A DNA stretch of 64,000 nucleotides from Hevea brasiliensis (taxonomy: Eukaryota; Streptophyta; Magnoliopsida; Malpighiales; Euphorbiaceae), in the NCBI RefSeq assembly GCF_030052815.1, contig NC_079495.1, forward strand, positions 32,893,967 to 32,957,966, read 5' to 3'. The position numbers and the translations under genes were made by a program. The notes under the pieces are model-generated. The model made no database searches, was not told where the DNA came from, and saw only the letters and a list, made by a program, of their open reading frames with translations. Position 1 is the stretch's first letter. Each line of letters begins with the position of its first letter. Positions 10,342 through 21,196 of the stretch are shown here, piece by piece.

Positions 10342-12246
10342 GTATGCAGAATGTATACTTACATTTTTGGGTAGACTTAATTTCTTATATTTATTGTAGT
10401 ATTATTCAATTAAAATTTGGTAAAATTTATTATCATTGCCTAAGTAACCCATATTAATCAACTGGACTGGATAAATGGGTAAACTGGCACTGGGTACTAA
10501 GTACCTCGGACCATCACACCATCAGTCACATTGTGTCTCCCAGTGTGCAACAGAACAACTAATAAGCTGTAATAATTATTGGGGATGAAACCCAAGAATA
10601 TTATCTCAATCAACATAGCCAAAGGCTATTTTATCACAGAATGGCATGGAAGGCCATGAAACACAGAATGGCGTGAAGCCATATGCAATACTGCTAACAG
10701 AACCTTATTGGCATGCCAACCTATCCAAACCAATCACATTAGGCCTACTAGGGCATTTAACACTTTTAATTTATGTAATTCTTTGAAATTGAAATTTTAT
10801 GGCTACTATTCATTTCATTAGTCAACTAAAATGTTGACTTTTGCATTGACAATAGGTATATTGGTTTAAATATCATCAACATACCACATTTTGCATTTTA
10901 AAATTGTTGGTATTGATTGCCAATACCATTTTTAAGCTCAATGTTAATTGGACAGAATTTTCAGTTTTCAAGCTTTGGGTTTACTATTCCCTTAGTTATT
11001 TTTGCAGTGAGAATTTGGCAAAATGATCAACATGAAAGTTGTTCCTTATTTTGTCTAGTTGCATTTATTTTTTTTGAATCACTCCATTTGGAGTTTTTTA
11101 TCTCAAGTTATAGCCCAAAAACCACAACTGGCCGGATTGAAAATTTTCCATAATTTCTGGACTGACCAAATCTACAGTATTAGGAGCACTGACTTCAAGT
11201 CACTTTTTGAATATGTTATGGTCATAATTTGGGTTAGCTTTCTTCATGAAAGTTGTTGGTCTATATCTCAGATTATTGCTGGTAAAATTTCAGGTCAATT
11301 GGACCTTTCTACACTGAGTTATGGCCAAATGACTAAACACTATTCATTTGGTCATTTTACCTAGGTAGAATGCAGGTCACCCAGATTAGGTAATCTTTTG
11401 GTCAACTTGATTTGATTTTTTGGGCATGGTTTCTTCACCAAAGTTGTGCCATTATGTGTCTAGTTCCATGTCCAATTGGCCTTGCACCAATTGAACCTCT
11501 ATAATTCTAGTTACTGCTACCCAAACCTGCTGGACTCATGCCCAGTCCTGTAGGTCACCAATGGCAGCCACACCAAACGTAAATCCCACTACACAATTCA
11601 CTTCATTTTTTATTTAAACAGAACCAAATGGTAACTGAGTGACCATTAAAACCTACTTCCATCATCATATAATCAAAGTCTCATTTTTCACCCTAAACCC
11701 TAACTCAAACCTTACAAACCATGCATTATCATTGCATTTCATCAATCCACTTAAGAGATACATATTGAGGGCAACCACACTACCATTTTAGCTCTACAAA
11801 AATCATCACCATCTTACCCTAATCAAGGCTACCTAAATTATGGGTTGGCATACAAATGGTATTTAACAAATTTTCTTTGTAAATTGCACTCATTCTTAGT
11901 CCTTAACATGAATTTAAAGTGAAAACTATGGTTAGGTCACAAACCTCTAATGGAGTGAGATCTCCCACTTGCTAGAGTTCTTCTTTTTCCTTTCTTTTTG
12001 CTCCCAAAAGACTCTCCAAGGTGTACGAACACTTTTTTATATTGGGAATATAGGGTTTAGTGGGACAAAAGCTAGGGAAATCAAGCTTTGAAAAGCTTGT
12101 TCATGGTGGCCATGGAGGGTATGGGTGACGGCAAGAAGAAGAAGGTAGAGAGTTTTGATTTTTTTTTTTCATTTTTCAGCCCATTTAGTCTCTTTTAAAT
12201 AAGCTTATGCCATGTCTCAACATTGGATTGGTTGGGAGAATTTTAA

Positions 12247-12265
12247 TGACATCATTATGATGTCA
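12247..12265 (-). promoter_or_regulatory. TGACATCA palindrome in U3 of B
   Basis: TGACATCA and TGATGTCA face each other around three bases, a perfect palindrome. K has the same at 26665-26682, and M has two tandem TGACATCATGCA units at the equivalent place. In all three it lies upstream of an AT-rich TATA-like stretch. It resembles the bZIP site TGACGTCA with the central CG changed. Regulatory use is inferred. Confidence 0.45.
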
Positions 12266-12583
12266 TAATTCCATTTTCTTTCATTTTCTCTCCTTTTCTT
12301 GTCTATTTAATTTCAATTAAATTTTTAACAACATTTATTCATATTTTATATTATAGAAATTATTTATTTAACTGGACAAGTTGGCCAAAAATCATCTCTA
12401 AAGACGAAATGACCAAAATGCCCTCCATTTGGCTTAACGAGCCAAAATTGTGTGTACCGATAGAAAAATTTCCTAAGCATTTTCTTGGCATTCTAATGCC
12501 ATAAGAACCTCAATGACCCTTCTCTAGAGTCCCAATAATTATTTTATCATTTTTCCCCCAGGTCTAGGGTTGCTAACGACCTT

Positions 12584-12639
12584 CACCGTCACTTCCCCTT
12601 CGATTTACTTATCCCTGGTGTTTCGGCTCGTTTAACCTT
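12584..12639 (-). promoter_or_regulatory. 5S rRNA-like module in LTR of B (decayed)
   Basis: On the minus strand GGTTAAACGAGCC is followed by GGGATAAGTAAAT and GGGGAAGTGACGG. The A-box-like part is kept; the C-box-like GATGGGTGACC has become GATAAGTAAAT, with three G-to-A and two C-to-A/T differences. Confidence 0.5.
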
Positions 12640-12807
12640 AGTGTATTTCATTTCTAAAATTTTTCCTTGATTTTTATGAGCATTATTTAGTTTCTTTATA
12701 ACTCCTCACTCTAGTCTATTTATAATTTCAAACATTCTAGCTGTCCGGATTGACATTGGTCACTGAAACAGTAAACTATACGGACTAGCTAAAGTGAGGA
12801 TGTTACA

Positions 12808-13433
12808 ACTGAAGTTAAAGCCCAGCGAATACTAAACATAAATTTTGGAGTCCGGATCTGCAGAGTGTCAAAGGTTGTCACCTCCTCAGCAATGCATGTA
12901 GATAGGGCCCATATAGATTATATTATATATTTTGTACATTATAATTAGTTATTATCTGTAACGTAAACTATGAATTGTATGTCGAAATATAGATTATGGA
13001 ACTGTAATTAATTTGTAGATCATGTAAATTATGAATTTATGTAATCAGTCTGTAAATCATGTAAATTAATGAAACTTGAGAATTTATATATATAAATTGT
13101 GCATGAATGGAAATGCATGGAAATGAATATGAAATTGATATATGCAAATGAGTATGCGAATTACAAGAATTGAATGTGAGATGAATATGATAACATGAAT
13201 GATATTTTTATTGTGAAATTATTGTTGAATTTTCAAACAGGTGAATAGTAAATCACGTCAATATTTAATAAAATAGGGGAAACTCCGCTGGTTTCTCCAT
13301 AGAAAAATAATTGATATTAAATTAAACGAATTCAAAATTACTAAAATAATAAAGTAAGATAAGATAGGGTGCTCCAGCACCGAATGTAGTACACTTTGCT
13401 CGGCTACACTGTAGTCGGGGGAGGGGTGTTACA
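12808..13433 (+). repeat. Element E: LTR 3' end, gypsy type
   Basis: The last 60 bases (GCTCGGCTACACTGTAGTCG, then GAGGGGTGTTACA at 13433) match the LTR end of B read in the opposite orientation; further in the match fades, so this is a separate related family. B cuts it at 12808. Its end abuts the LTR of D at 13434, so E inserted there. No primer site follows the LTR end, so it is a 3' LTR or a solo LTR. Its left part is outside the window. Confidence 0.75.
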
Positions 13434-16336
13434 TCAGTGGTGCACAACATTAAGAAAATACAATTTAAAACCATAAACCATAAATCATATGAACTGTGGA
13501 TACTTAAAATCATAGTTGAATTCAAAAGACAGTGAATGTCATAAAGAATTAAACTCCATTTCACAATATCATAATAAATATCAATAAATCACACGCATAA
13601 CTTAATCATGATTCCATAGTCCAATTCGTCCCAAAAGCCGATGGCTAATGAGGAATAACATAGCTAGCTAGCAATTAAATGAGTACTCATCCTATTCGTC
13701 CTCAACTGACACACACCTCAGCACTTCAGTTAGAGAGGGAATTCAAAGCCAATTCATCCCACTATGCAAGCTAGCGAGGAATTCAATCAAATATACATGA
13801 TAGTTGTGGTTTTAAACCATTTGCAATATTTTTCAAGTAATAAGTATCCATCAAATATCATTCAAACAAATTTTCCACCATTTAAACAATAACATATAAA
13901 TTGTCATAATTTATTTCAATTGAAAATTCAAAAGAAATAACTGTTGTGCACAAACCTCTGAAGAGTAACCTCTTGGCCCTGACTCAGTATTTTCTTCCCC
14001 TTCTCTGAGTCTTTGCTAACTGAAACACACAATTTTATGTGTTTCAGTACTCATTTAAACTGTCTCTAACAATAAGGTTCAATAATTAATTTATTTAATA
14101 CTATTGCTTTCCTTAGTCAACCTATAATGTTGACACTTAATGTGCTTTAGGGGAATAAATTTTAATGTTACCAATATGTCACATTTTATAGTCCTTTAGT
14201 GTTGATACATGTTACCAAATTCATTTTCAAGTGTATTGCATTTTATTTCAATTTATTAGATTTTAGTATGCTATTTTGACCTAACTGGATGACCTAGTTC
14301 CCTCGATTTTCAATTTCTGGTCCGACTTACAAACTTGTAGGTCTATGTCTTAGTGAACTTTTGCCACAAATTTTAGGTCATTTGGAGTTTACTAGACCAA
14401 GTTATGATCATTTTACTATTACTGGTCAGATTGCACTAAAATGGCAAACTTATGTCATTTTTAGTCATTTCCGGTTCTAGCAGTTTTTATATCCGAATTT
14501 GTGCAAGCATTTTGACTTGCTTATGGTCATTTTTGGGTTTTGGTTCTTCATAAGATTTGTAGCTCTATGTCTAAGCTATCAATGGTATAAATTTCAGGTC
14601 AATTGGACCTGTTTTGAGTGAGTTATGTCCAAAACACTGACTACTGTCCAAATGGTCCATTTTCAGGTTTGCAAAGTCACTAATCCGGATTTGGTCAATT
14701 CTCATATTACTTTTTGGACAAAATTTAGGTAGGCTTTCTCCATAAAAGTTGGCACATTTTGTGCCTAGTTTAACCTTCAATTGGCCTCATACCAATTGGA
14801 GTCACACAATTCCATTTATAGCCTAAAACACATACTGCCCTTAACACATTTTTAAGGCGTCAAACCAAATGCACATTCAACTTACCAAATTTAAACCTTT
14901 CATACCAATTCTGATTTGGTATGGTACCAAATCCATTCCTCATTTCACATTATAATTAATTTGGGTAGTAATAAACCAATTGTCAATACACCAATTACAA
15001 TTCCAATTCACCCGATCCAATTCTAACAATATATACATATAATCACTCCTAACCATAACATATAATTTTACTAATAAATTACATACATACTTAGCAACTT
15101 TAAAATCACATTTCATCAAATAATCTTCATGAATTCAAGCATTCCTCATGACCTTCTCAAGGCTACCGAAATGCTCCAATTTACCAAAGTTTTCCATACT
15201 TTCTTCAACTTCAAGATCAATTGCTCAATTACCACATACACTTAATACACATTGGCTACAACATCTTATATCATTAATCAACATACTTTCCCATCATTTA
15301 CATGTAAAAGCAAGCTAAACATTTTAACTTTTATGGCTGCCGAAATGGTACATCACCAATAATTCATCAAAACTCAAAACTTCTTCAATAAATCAACTCA
15401 CCACAACATCAACTCAAAGTTTAACAAAGAAAGGATGAAGAAATGGCCACTTACCTCTTATGGACTTCCTCAAAACTCCACCGAATTCCTTCTTTCTTGT
15501 TCCCTAAGTGCTGCCCAAGGTGTGGTGGTCAAGTCTAATGAAGAAACCTTAACCATTGGGAGCTTGGATCATGGATGCATGGAGGTTGGAGCTTGGACGG
15601 CCATGGGAGAGTTTGGGAGCTTTTTGGTTCGGCCAAAGGAGAGTTTGAGGAAGAAGATGGCTTTGCAGAAGTTAGTGGAAGATGACAGATTTTTAATTGA
15701 TTTACAAAGTGCTTAGTGGTCCACTAATGTAGAAATAACATTAGTTTAATTCAACTTTCAATTATTCCAATTCTTACCCCCTAATTTTCCTTATTTATAT
15801 ATTTTATTTATAATTTCATTTTTCATGAATTTTTCAAACTTTAATGTCACTTATTTTTAGTGGTCGTTTAGGTCAAAAGGCAACTAAGGGTGTTAATTGA
15901 CCACAATACCCCTATTTGGGTTGTATTCCCGATTTTTCGGTAATACCTATTTTTGTCGATTTCTCGATTTCTCGTTTTTCTTTGTACTAATTAATTAATT
16001 TTTATTTGACATTTCTAATGTCACTTATACTTCAATAAGTCTTTAATTATGTCTCAAAACTAAATTCCAAGGGTTTCCTGCAGTCCTGGGGTTAGCTATT
16101 ACTTGCGCCGTAACTTCCCCGTCTGGTCACCCATCGCTGCGTTGCTGGCTCATTCAACTTAGTTTTATTTTCTCTCTTTTATCTTTCCTTAATTTTTCTT
16201 GTATTTTATTTTTATTTATTTCATCATTTCACGTCTCCTTATTAACATTTAAGTATAGTTTTAGGCATTCTAGCTGTCCGGACAGACACTGGTCATCGGA
16301 ACAGTGGAATGCACTACCAAATATAGGGGTGTTACA
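13434..16336 (-). repeat. 3' LTR of D, truncated by E
   Basis: It matches 21833-24717 of the 5' LTR closely. About 640 bp at the LTR 3' end are missing because E is inserted at 13433/13434. The plus-strand open frame at 15435-15716 recurs at 23828-24109 only because the LTRs are copies of each other. Confidence 0.92.
16106..16160 (-). promoter_or_regulatory. 5S rRNA-like module in 3' LTR of D
   Basis: On the minus strand AAGTTGAATGAGCC, then GATGGGTGACC (exact C-box), then GGGGAAGTTACGGCG. Order and spacing are as in the 5' LTR copy at 24499-24553. Confidence 0.58.
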
Positions 16337-16352
16337 ATTTTCCCCCCCTTAA
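16337..16352 (-). other. Polypurine tract of D
   Basis: The minus strand reads AAGGGGGGGAAAAT directly before the LTR start TGTAACACCC at 16336. Confidence 0.88.
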
Positions 16353-16379
16353 AATAAATTTTGTCTTGAAATTTTACCT

Positions 16380-17006
16380 GGTTTTAATCTCTGAACACCT
16401 ACGGGTGTTGTCTCCTCATGTCCTCTTCACATTCCCAAGTAGCTTCCTGGCCTGAATAATGGTTTCACAGCACTTTAACCAAGGGTATCTGTTTGTTCCT
16501 TAGCTGCTTCACCCCATGTGCCAGAATCTCTACGGGTTCTTCTTCATATGAAAGGTCTGGATTTACCTCAATCTCTTCAACTGATAGAACTGGGATGGGT
16601 CAGATCTGTACCTCCTTAACATGGACACATGGAAGACACTGTGTATCCTTTCTAGCTCTGGAGGTAATGCCAACTGATATGCCAAAGGACCCACTCTTTC
16701 CAGAACCTCATATGGTCCGATAAAATGAGGACTCAGTTTTCCCTTTCTGCCAAATCTCATAATCCTCTTCCAAGAAGAAACTTTGAGGAATACCTTATCA
16801 CCCACTGCATATTCAATATTGCCTCTCTTCATATCAATATAAGACTTCTGATGGTCTGATGCAGTCTTGAATCGATCTCTAATCAATCTGATCTTTTCCT
16901 CTGTCTGCTGAATAATTTCTGACCCAATCATCTTTCTTTCACCTACTTCATCCCAATATAGGGGAGTTCTGCACTTCCTGCCATACAAAGCTTCATATGG
17001 AGCCAT
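16380..17006 (-). pseudogene. Integrase C-terminus and decayed chromodomain of D
   Basis: The frame from 17006 opens with MAPYEALYGRKCRTPLYWDE and continues through the INT C-terminal barrel (DKVFLKVSSWKRIMRFG, KLSPHFIGPYEVLERVG, HSVFHVSMLRRY) to 16563. A frameshift near 16590 puts the rest (VEEIEVNPDLSYEEEPVEIL, VKQLRNKQIPLVKVL) in another frame. There the conserved Trp of VLWNH is TGA, and Gln in HPQVF is TAG. In chromoviruses the chromodomain steers integration to marked chromatin; here it cannot be made. Confidence 0.85.
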
Positions 17007-17431
17007 CCCAATGCTTGATTAGTAGCTGTTGTTATAAGCAAACTCAATTACTGGCAAGTGTGTATCCAACTACCTTCAAACTCAATTACACAAGCCCGTA
17101 GCATATCCTCCAATATCTGAATTACCCTCTTAGACTGGCCATCTGTCTGTGGGTGGAATGCCGTGCTGAAGTTCAATCTAGTTCCTAGGGCTCTCTGAAG
17201 CCTACCCCAGAATCTAGAAGTGAACCTAGGATCTCTGTCTGATATAATTGATACTAGCACTCTATGCAGTTTTACAATCTCATTTATGTACAATCTGGCC
17301 AATCTCTCCAAACTATAGTCCATCCGGACTGGCAAAAAGTGAGCAGACTTAGTCAGTCTATCAACTCTAACCCATACTGCATCATGACTATTCAGTGTCC
17401 TCGAAAGTCCCATCACAAAATCCATAGTTAT
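17007..17431 (-). pseudogene. Integrase catalytic core of D, E-to-K
   Basis: This is a DDE-type integrase core. The first Asp is in MDFVMG at the start; the second is in [12 protein letters not shown]; the third acidic residue should be Glu in GQSERVIQ, 36 residues on. Codon 17130-17132 reads AAG (Lys) instead. I and M have the same Lys; C has GAA (Glu). A frameshift after EFEGSW (about 17060) joins it to the C-terminal block. The domain inserts the cDNA into chromosomes; loss of this Glu should abolish strand transfer. Confidence 0.87.
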
Positions 17432-18352
17432 TCATTCCCATTTCCACTCTAGTACTGGCAATGGATGTAACAAACCTGCTGGTACTTGATGTTCTATTTT
17501 CACTTGCTGACAAGTTAGGCATTTGGAGACAAAATCAGCTACATCCCTTTTTATACCCATCCACCAATAATGCTTTTTTAGCCCTCTGTACATTTTAGTT
17601 CCACCAGGATGCATAGCAAAAGGAGACTCATGTGCTTCCTTCATAATGATCTGTCTCAATTCCACATCATTAGGAACGCACATTCTGCCCTGATGTAGCA
17701 ATAAACCATCATCTCTCACAAAGAATTCAAGTTTCTTGCCCTGCTGGACTTCTTTCAGTAGCTTCTGATATTTTTCATCATTCTGAGTAGTCATTCTGAT
17801 CTGATCAATCAACACTGGCTGTACATGCCATGCAACTACTGTCTGTCCCTCATCATCAATCTCCAAACTGGCATGTTGTGCTTTGAACTCATGTACCATG
17901 GACAAAGGAGAAACTTTGAGACTTGCCATAGTCTTGCGACTTAAAGCGTCAGCCACCACATTTGCTTTCCCTGGCTGATAGTCAATTAAGCAATCATAGT
18001 CTTTAACTAGTTCTAACCATCTTCTCTGCCTCAAATTCAATTCCTTTTGGGTCCCCAGGTACTTCAAGCTCTTGTGATCTGTGTAAATGTAGCATTTCTC
18101 CCCATACAAGTAGTGTCTCCAGATCTTCAGAGTAAAAACAATAGCTGCTAGCTCCAAGTCATGTTTCGGATAGTTCCTCTCGTGCGGTTTCAGTTGGCGT
18201 GATGCATAAGCAATGACATTCCAATCTTGCATCAGTATACAGCCTAACCCATTTTGAGAAGCATCACTATAAATTGTGTATTCTTTATCCGGGGTAGGTA
18301 AAGTAAGGACTGGAGCTTCAGTCAAACACCTTTTCAACTCATCAAAACTCTG
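17432..18352 (-). pseudogene. RNase H and integrase zinc domain of D
   Basis: An open frame of 301 codons. RNase H comes first: [15 protein letters not shown] (first Asp), [18 protein letters not shown] (Glu), [10 protein letters not shown] (Asp) and [16 protein letters not shown]. After a linker comes the INT HHCC zinc domain, [18 protein letters not shown] to [13 protein letters not shown], with both Cys kept. RNase H removes the RNA strand during reverse transcription. It is separated from RT by a CAG-to-TAG stop at 18353-18355 and runs to the start of the INT core with a frameshift at about 17430. Confidence 0.9.
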
Positions 18353-19201
18353 CTAGCATTTATCCATCCACTGAAATTTTACATCTTTCTGAAGCAGCTT
18401 GGTCAGTGGAGAAGCTAACATAGAAAACCCTTTCACAAATCGGCGGTAGTATCCAGCTAAGCCTAGAAAACTGTGAATTTCTGTGATATTCTTGGGTGGC
18501 TTCCAATTAAGGATAGCTTCTACCTTGCTGGAATCTATCTTGATCCCTTTAGCTGACACAATATGTCCCAAGAAAGAGATTTCTTTCAGCCAAAATTTAC
18601 ATTTCGATAATTTGGCGTATAGCTATTTCTCCCTTAAGGTCTATAGTATAATCCGCAAATGTCTGTCATGCTCCTTTGCATTCCTCGAATAAATCAAAAT
18701 ATCATCAATAAACACCACCCCAAATTGGTCGAGGTATGGTCTGAAGATAGTGTTCATCATATCCATAAAAACAGCTGGAGCATTAGTTAACCCGAATGGC
18801 ATTACTAGAAACTCATAGTGGCCATATCGAGTTCTGAAAGCAGTTTTTGGAATACTCTGCTCTTGCACTTTCAACTGATAATAACCAGATCGCAAATCAA
18901 TTTTGGAGAACACAGCTGCACCCTTCAACTGATCAAAAAGATTATCAATGCGAGCCAATGGATATCTATTCTTTATTGTCACCTTATTCAACTGTCGATA
19001 GTCAATACATAAGTAGAGAGTGCCATCTTTCTTCTTAACAAATAATATTGGTGCTCCCCAAGGTGACACACTAGGGCGGATTAATTCCTTTTCAAGTAGT
19101 TTTTGCAACTGTACCTTCAACTCCTTCAACTCTGCTAGTGCCATTCTGTGTGGTGTTATAGAGATTGGATCCACAATAGGCATAACATTAATCTCAAACT
19201 A
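18353..19201 (-). pseudogene. Reverse transcriptase of D, with stops
   Basis: The frame has the usual gypsy RT order: [84 protein letters not shown] and the catalytic [11 protein letters not shown] (about 18690-18730), all intact. Premature stops at 18641-18643 and 18623-18625 (both CAG-to-TAG in LQT and KQL) split the thumb; the ORF resumes as [20 protein letters not shown] and [22 protein letters not shown]-to-TAG stop at 19199-19201 also cuts it from PR. Confidence 0.9.
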
Positions 19202-19843
19202 CACTTCTCTTTCTGGAGGTAATCCAGGCAATTCATTAGGAAACACATATGGAAATTCATATACTGTAGGGATGTCCCTCAATGTTGGACTCTCCACTTG
19301 GGTGTCTACCACATGCACCATGTATGCTTCACACTCCTTTCTGATCATTTTTCTAGCTAGTGTAGCTGAAACAATATTTGATGGCAATAATTGCCTCTCC
19401 CCGTATATTACCACATCACTATACTGAGGGAGACCAAAAGTGACTATCTTCAGTCTACAGTCAATCATGGCGTGATGCCTAGCTAACCAATCCATGCCCA
19501 AGATGATATCATAATCTCTGAAGGGCATTTCAATGAGATCAGACAGAAAAGTATGTCCATGGATCACCAAAGGACAATCCCTATACATTCTACTGACCCT
19601 GACCTCTTGTCCTAGAGTTCTTGTCACTAGCACCTCAAAGTTCATTTTTGTACACGAAACAACAATGCAATCAATGATGCTAGCACTCACATAGGAGTGG
19701 GTAGAACCCGGATCAAATAACACAAACACATCTTGATTAAAATTTGAGAAGGTACCAGCCACAATATCATATGTCTCAGCCTCTTCTCTCTGTCTCATTG
19801 CATAGACTCTGACTGAAGCACTGCTTTGCTCTGACTGATTCAT
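19202..19843 (-). pseudogene. Aspartic protease of D
   Basis: The frame opens within the gag-PR linker (SASVRVYAMRQREEAETYD), then [19 protein letters not shown] with the catalytic Asp, [37 protein letters not shown] and the linker to RT (DIPTVYEFPYVFPNE). It ends in the stop at 19199. The domain itself is uninterrupted for about 200 codons. In life it would be part of one gag-pol polyprotein, not a separate product. Confidence 0.87.
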
Positions 19844-21007
19844 TATGCCTTGGCTGCCTGCTGGACTACCTCTACCCCTGCCTCTACCTCTGCTAGGTGG
19901 TTGTGAACCTCTGGTGGCAGGATTTTGAACTGACCCTTCTGCAGTAGCAGGAGGTGGCCCAACTCTACGGGCACTGGTACAGTCTTTGGCAAAGTGTCCT
20001 GTGCCTCCACAGTTATAATAGGCTCCTGTGGCCTTATAGCATACCCCACCATAATTTCTTCCACAAGTTTCACATTGGCAGGGAGGGTAGGAACTTCTAG
20101 TAGTTTGCTGACCAGATGGAGGAGGTCTCTATCCTGAAAATCTTCCCCTACCGGAGTTTTTACCACCCTTGCTGTGTCCCCCAAAGTTCTTTCTCTTTTC
20201 AGTAGGACCACTAGAACTCTGATCTACTGACTTTCCCTCTTTTTCTTTTTCTGTCTTCTCTGATTTCTTTTTCTCTGAGGCTACTTCTGACTCAATTTTT
20301 TCTAATTCAAGTGCTTGAGAAATGAGCTCAGAGAAGTTATTATGTTTGAATCCGACCACTTGCAATCTGATACTAGGCTTCAAGCCAATTTCAAACCTCT
20401 TACATCTTTCCCTGCTGGTAGAAAGGAGGCTTCCTGCATAGTGGCTCAGACGGGAAAACTCCCTTTCATATTCTGCCACTGACCTACTTCCCTGTTTCAG
20501 ACTTAAGAACTCCTGTAGCTTCTAGTCTACATAGGCATCTGGGACATATTTTTGTCTAAACTCTCGCAGAAAGTCATCCCAGGTTAGCATTGGAGGTTCC
20601 ACCAAACTATGAGGAATGGTTTTCCATCAGTCATATGCATCCCCCTATAGTAGTGACACCGAATACTCAAATCTGAGCTCCTCTGTACAGTGTAGTTTGT
20701 TGAACACCTTATCCATTCTCTCCAACCATTGTTCTGCCTCTAGTGGATCTACTGTCCCCTTGAACTTAGTAGCCCCATATTTAATTAACTCGTCATACTG
20801 CCTAGCTGAAGGCTGTGGTTGTACCACTGGTGTCTGCAGTGGGGCTTGAGTAGGCATGTTACCAGCCATCTGCTGAGCAAACTGAGCAGGGAACTACGAT
20901 ACTAAGGGGGCTGGTGCGGCTGATCCACTCACATTATGAAGGGCTGGAGCTTCCCCTTGTACCTCAGCCTCTATTGATTGATCGACTGAACGATCCTCTT
21001 CTTCCAT
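19844..21007 (-). pseudogene. gag of D, broken
   Basis: The start ATG is at 21005-21007 on the minus strand (MEEEDRSVDQ). Core gag follows: QQMAGNMPTQAPLQTPVV, KYGATKFKGTVDPLEAEQWLERMDKVF, then AEYEREFSRLSHYAGS and a Lys/Glu-rich charged segment. Stops at 20894-20896, 20522-20524 and 20129-20131 are all CAG-to-TAG. The zinc knuckle near 20000-20040 reads [15 protein letters not shown]: the first Cys has become Tyr (TGT to TAT). Frame changes occur around 20130-20210. Confidence 0.87.
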
Positions 21008-21176
21008 AGTCAATTTGAGGATATTATACCTCCTGAATAAATAACACAAGGAGATTTCCTCCCGTTAGTGCATATTTATAGTGTAATGTACTGTATGTAT
21101 CAAACAATGACATTGAGCAGTTGTACTATGAAGAAAGAATATTCAAATTACAGGTCAAAATAGAATTTAAAAACCA

Positions 21177-21188
21177 GCTCTGATACTA
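21177..21188 (-). other. Primer binding site of D
   Basis: The minus strand reads TAGTATCAGAGC, one mismatch (G to A at position 2) from the initiator-Met tRNA complement, eight bases from the LTR end. Confidence 0.87.
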
Positions 21189-21196
21189 CTAAAATA

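Larger units (their letters stand above)
7557..12807 (-). mobile_element. Element B: Ty3/gypsy, 5' half
   Basis: On the minus strand it reads LTR (12807 to 9668), primer site, gag, protease and the first residues of RT, cut off at 7557 by insertion of A. The rest of pol and the 3' LTR should lie left of the window. It is a different family from A, C, D and I: its LTR is about 3.14 kb and its gag and protease are clearly diverged. The LTR start at 12807 has no polypurine tract beside it, which confirms it as a 5' LTR. It sits inside element E. Confidence 0.9.
9668..12807 (-). repeat. 5' LTR of B (3140 bp)
   Basis: On the minus strand it starts TGTAACATCC at 12807 and ends GGGGTGTCACA at 9668 beside the primer site. 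K (26267-27227) is a diverged relative of its 5' third, and E shares its last 60 bases. It contains a 5S-like module, a TGACATCA palindrome and a TATA-like TATTTAAAAG on the minus strand near 12190-12200. Open frames at 10917-11364 are within the LTR and not conserved. Confidence 0.92.

Noticed and set aside
10917..11364. Two overlapping plus-strand frames of 78 and 101 codons
   Set aside because: Inside the LTR of B, antisense, no domain, no counterpart in K or other copies.
12808..13433. Host intergenic DNA between B and D
   Set aside because: Its end matches the LTR end of the B family and it directly abuts another LTR; it is LTR E.
15435..15716. 93-codon plus-strand frame, repeated at 23828-24109
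   Set aside because: It lies antisense in both LTRs of D, so it is repeated because LTRs are copies. The equivalent part of I (about 51620-51860) is not open. No known domain.
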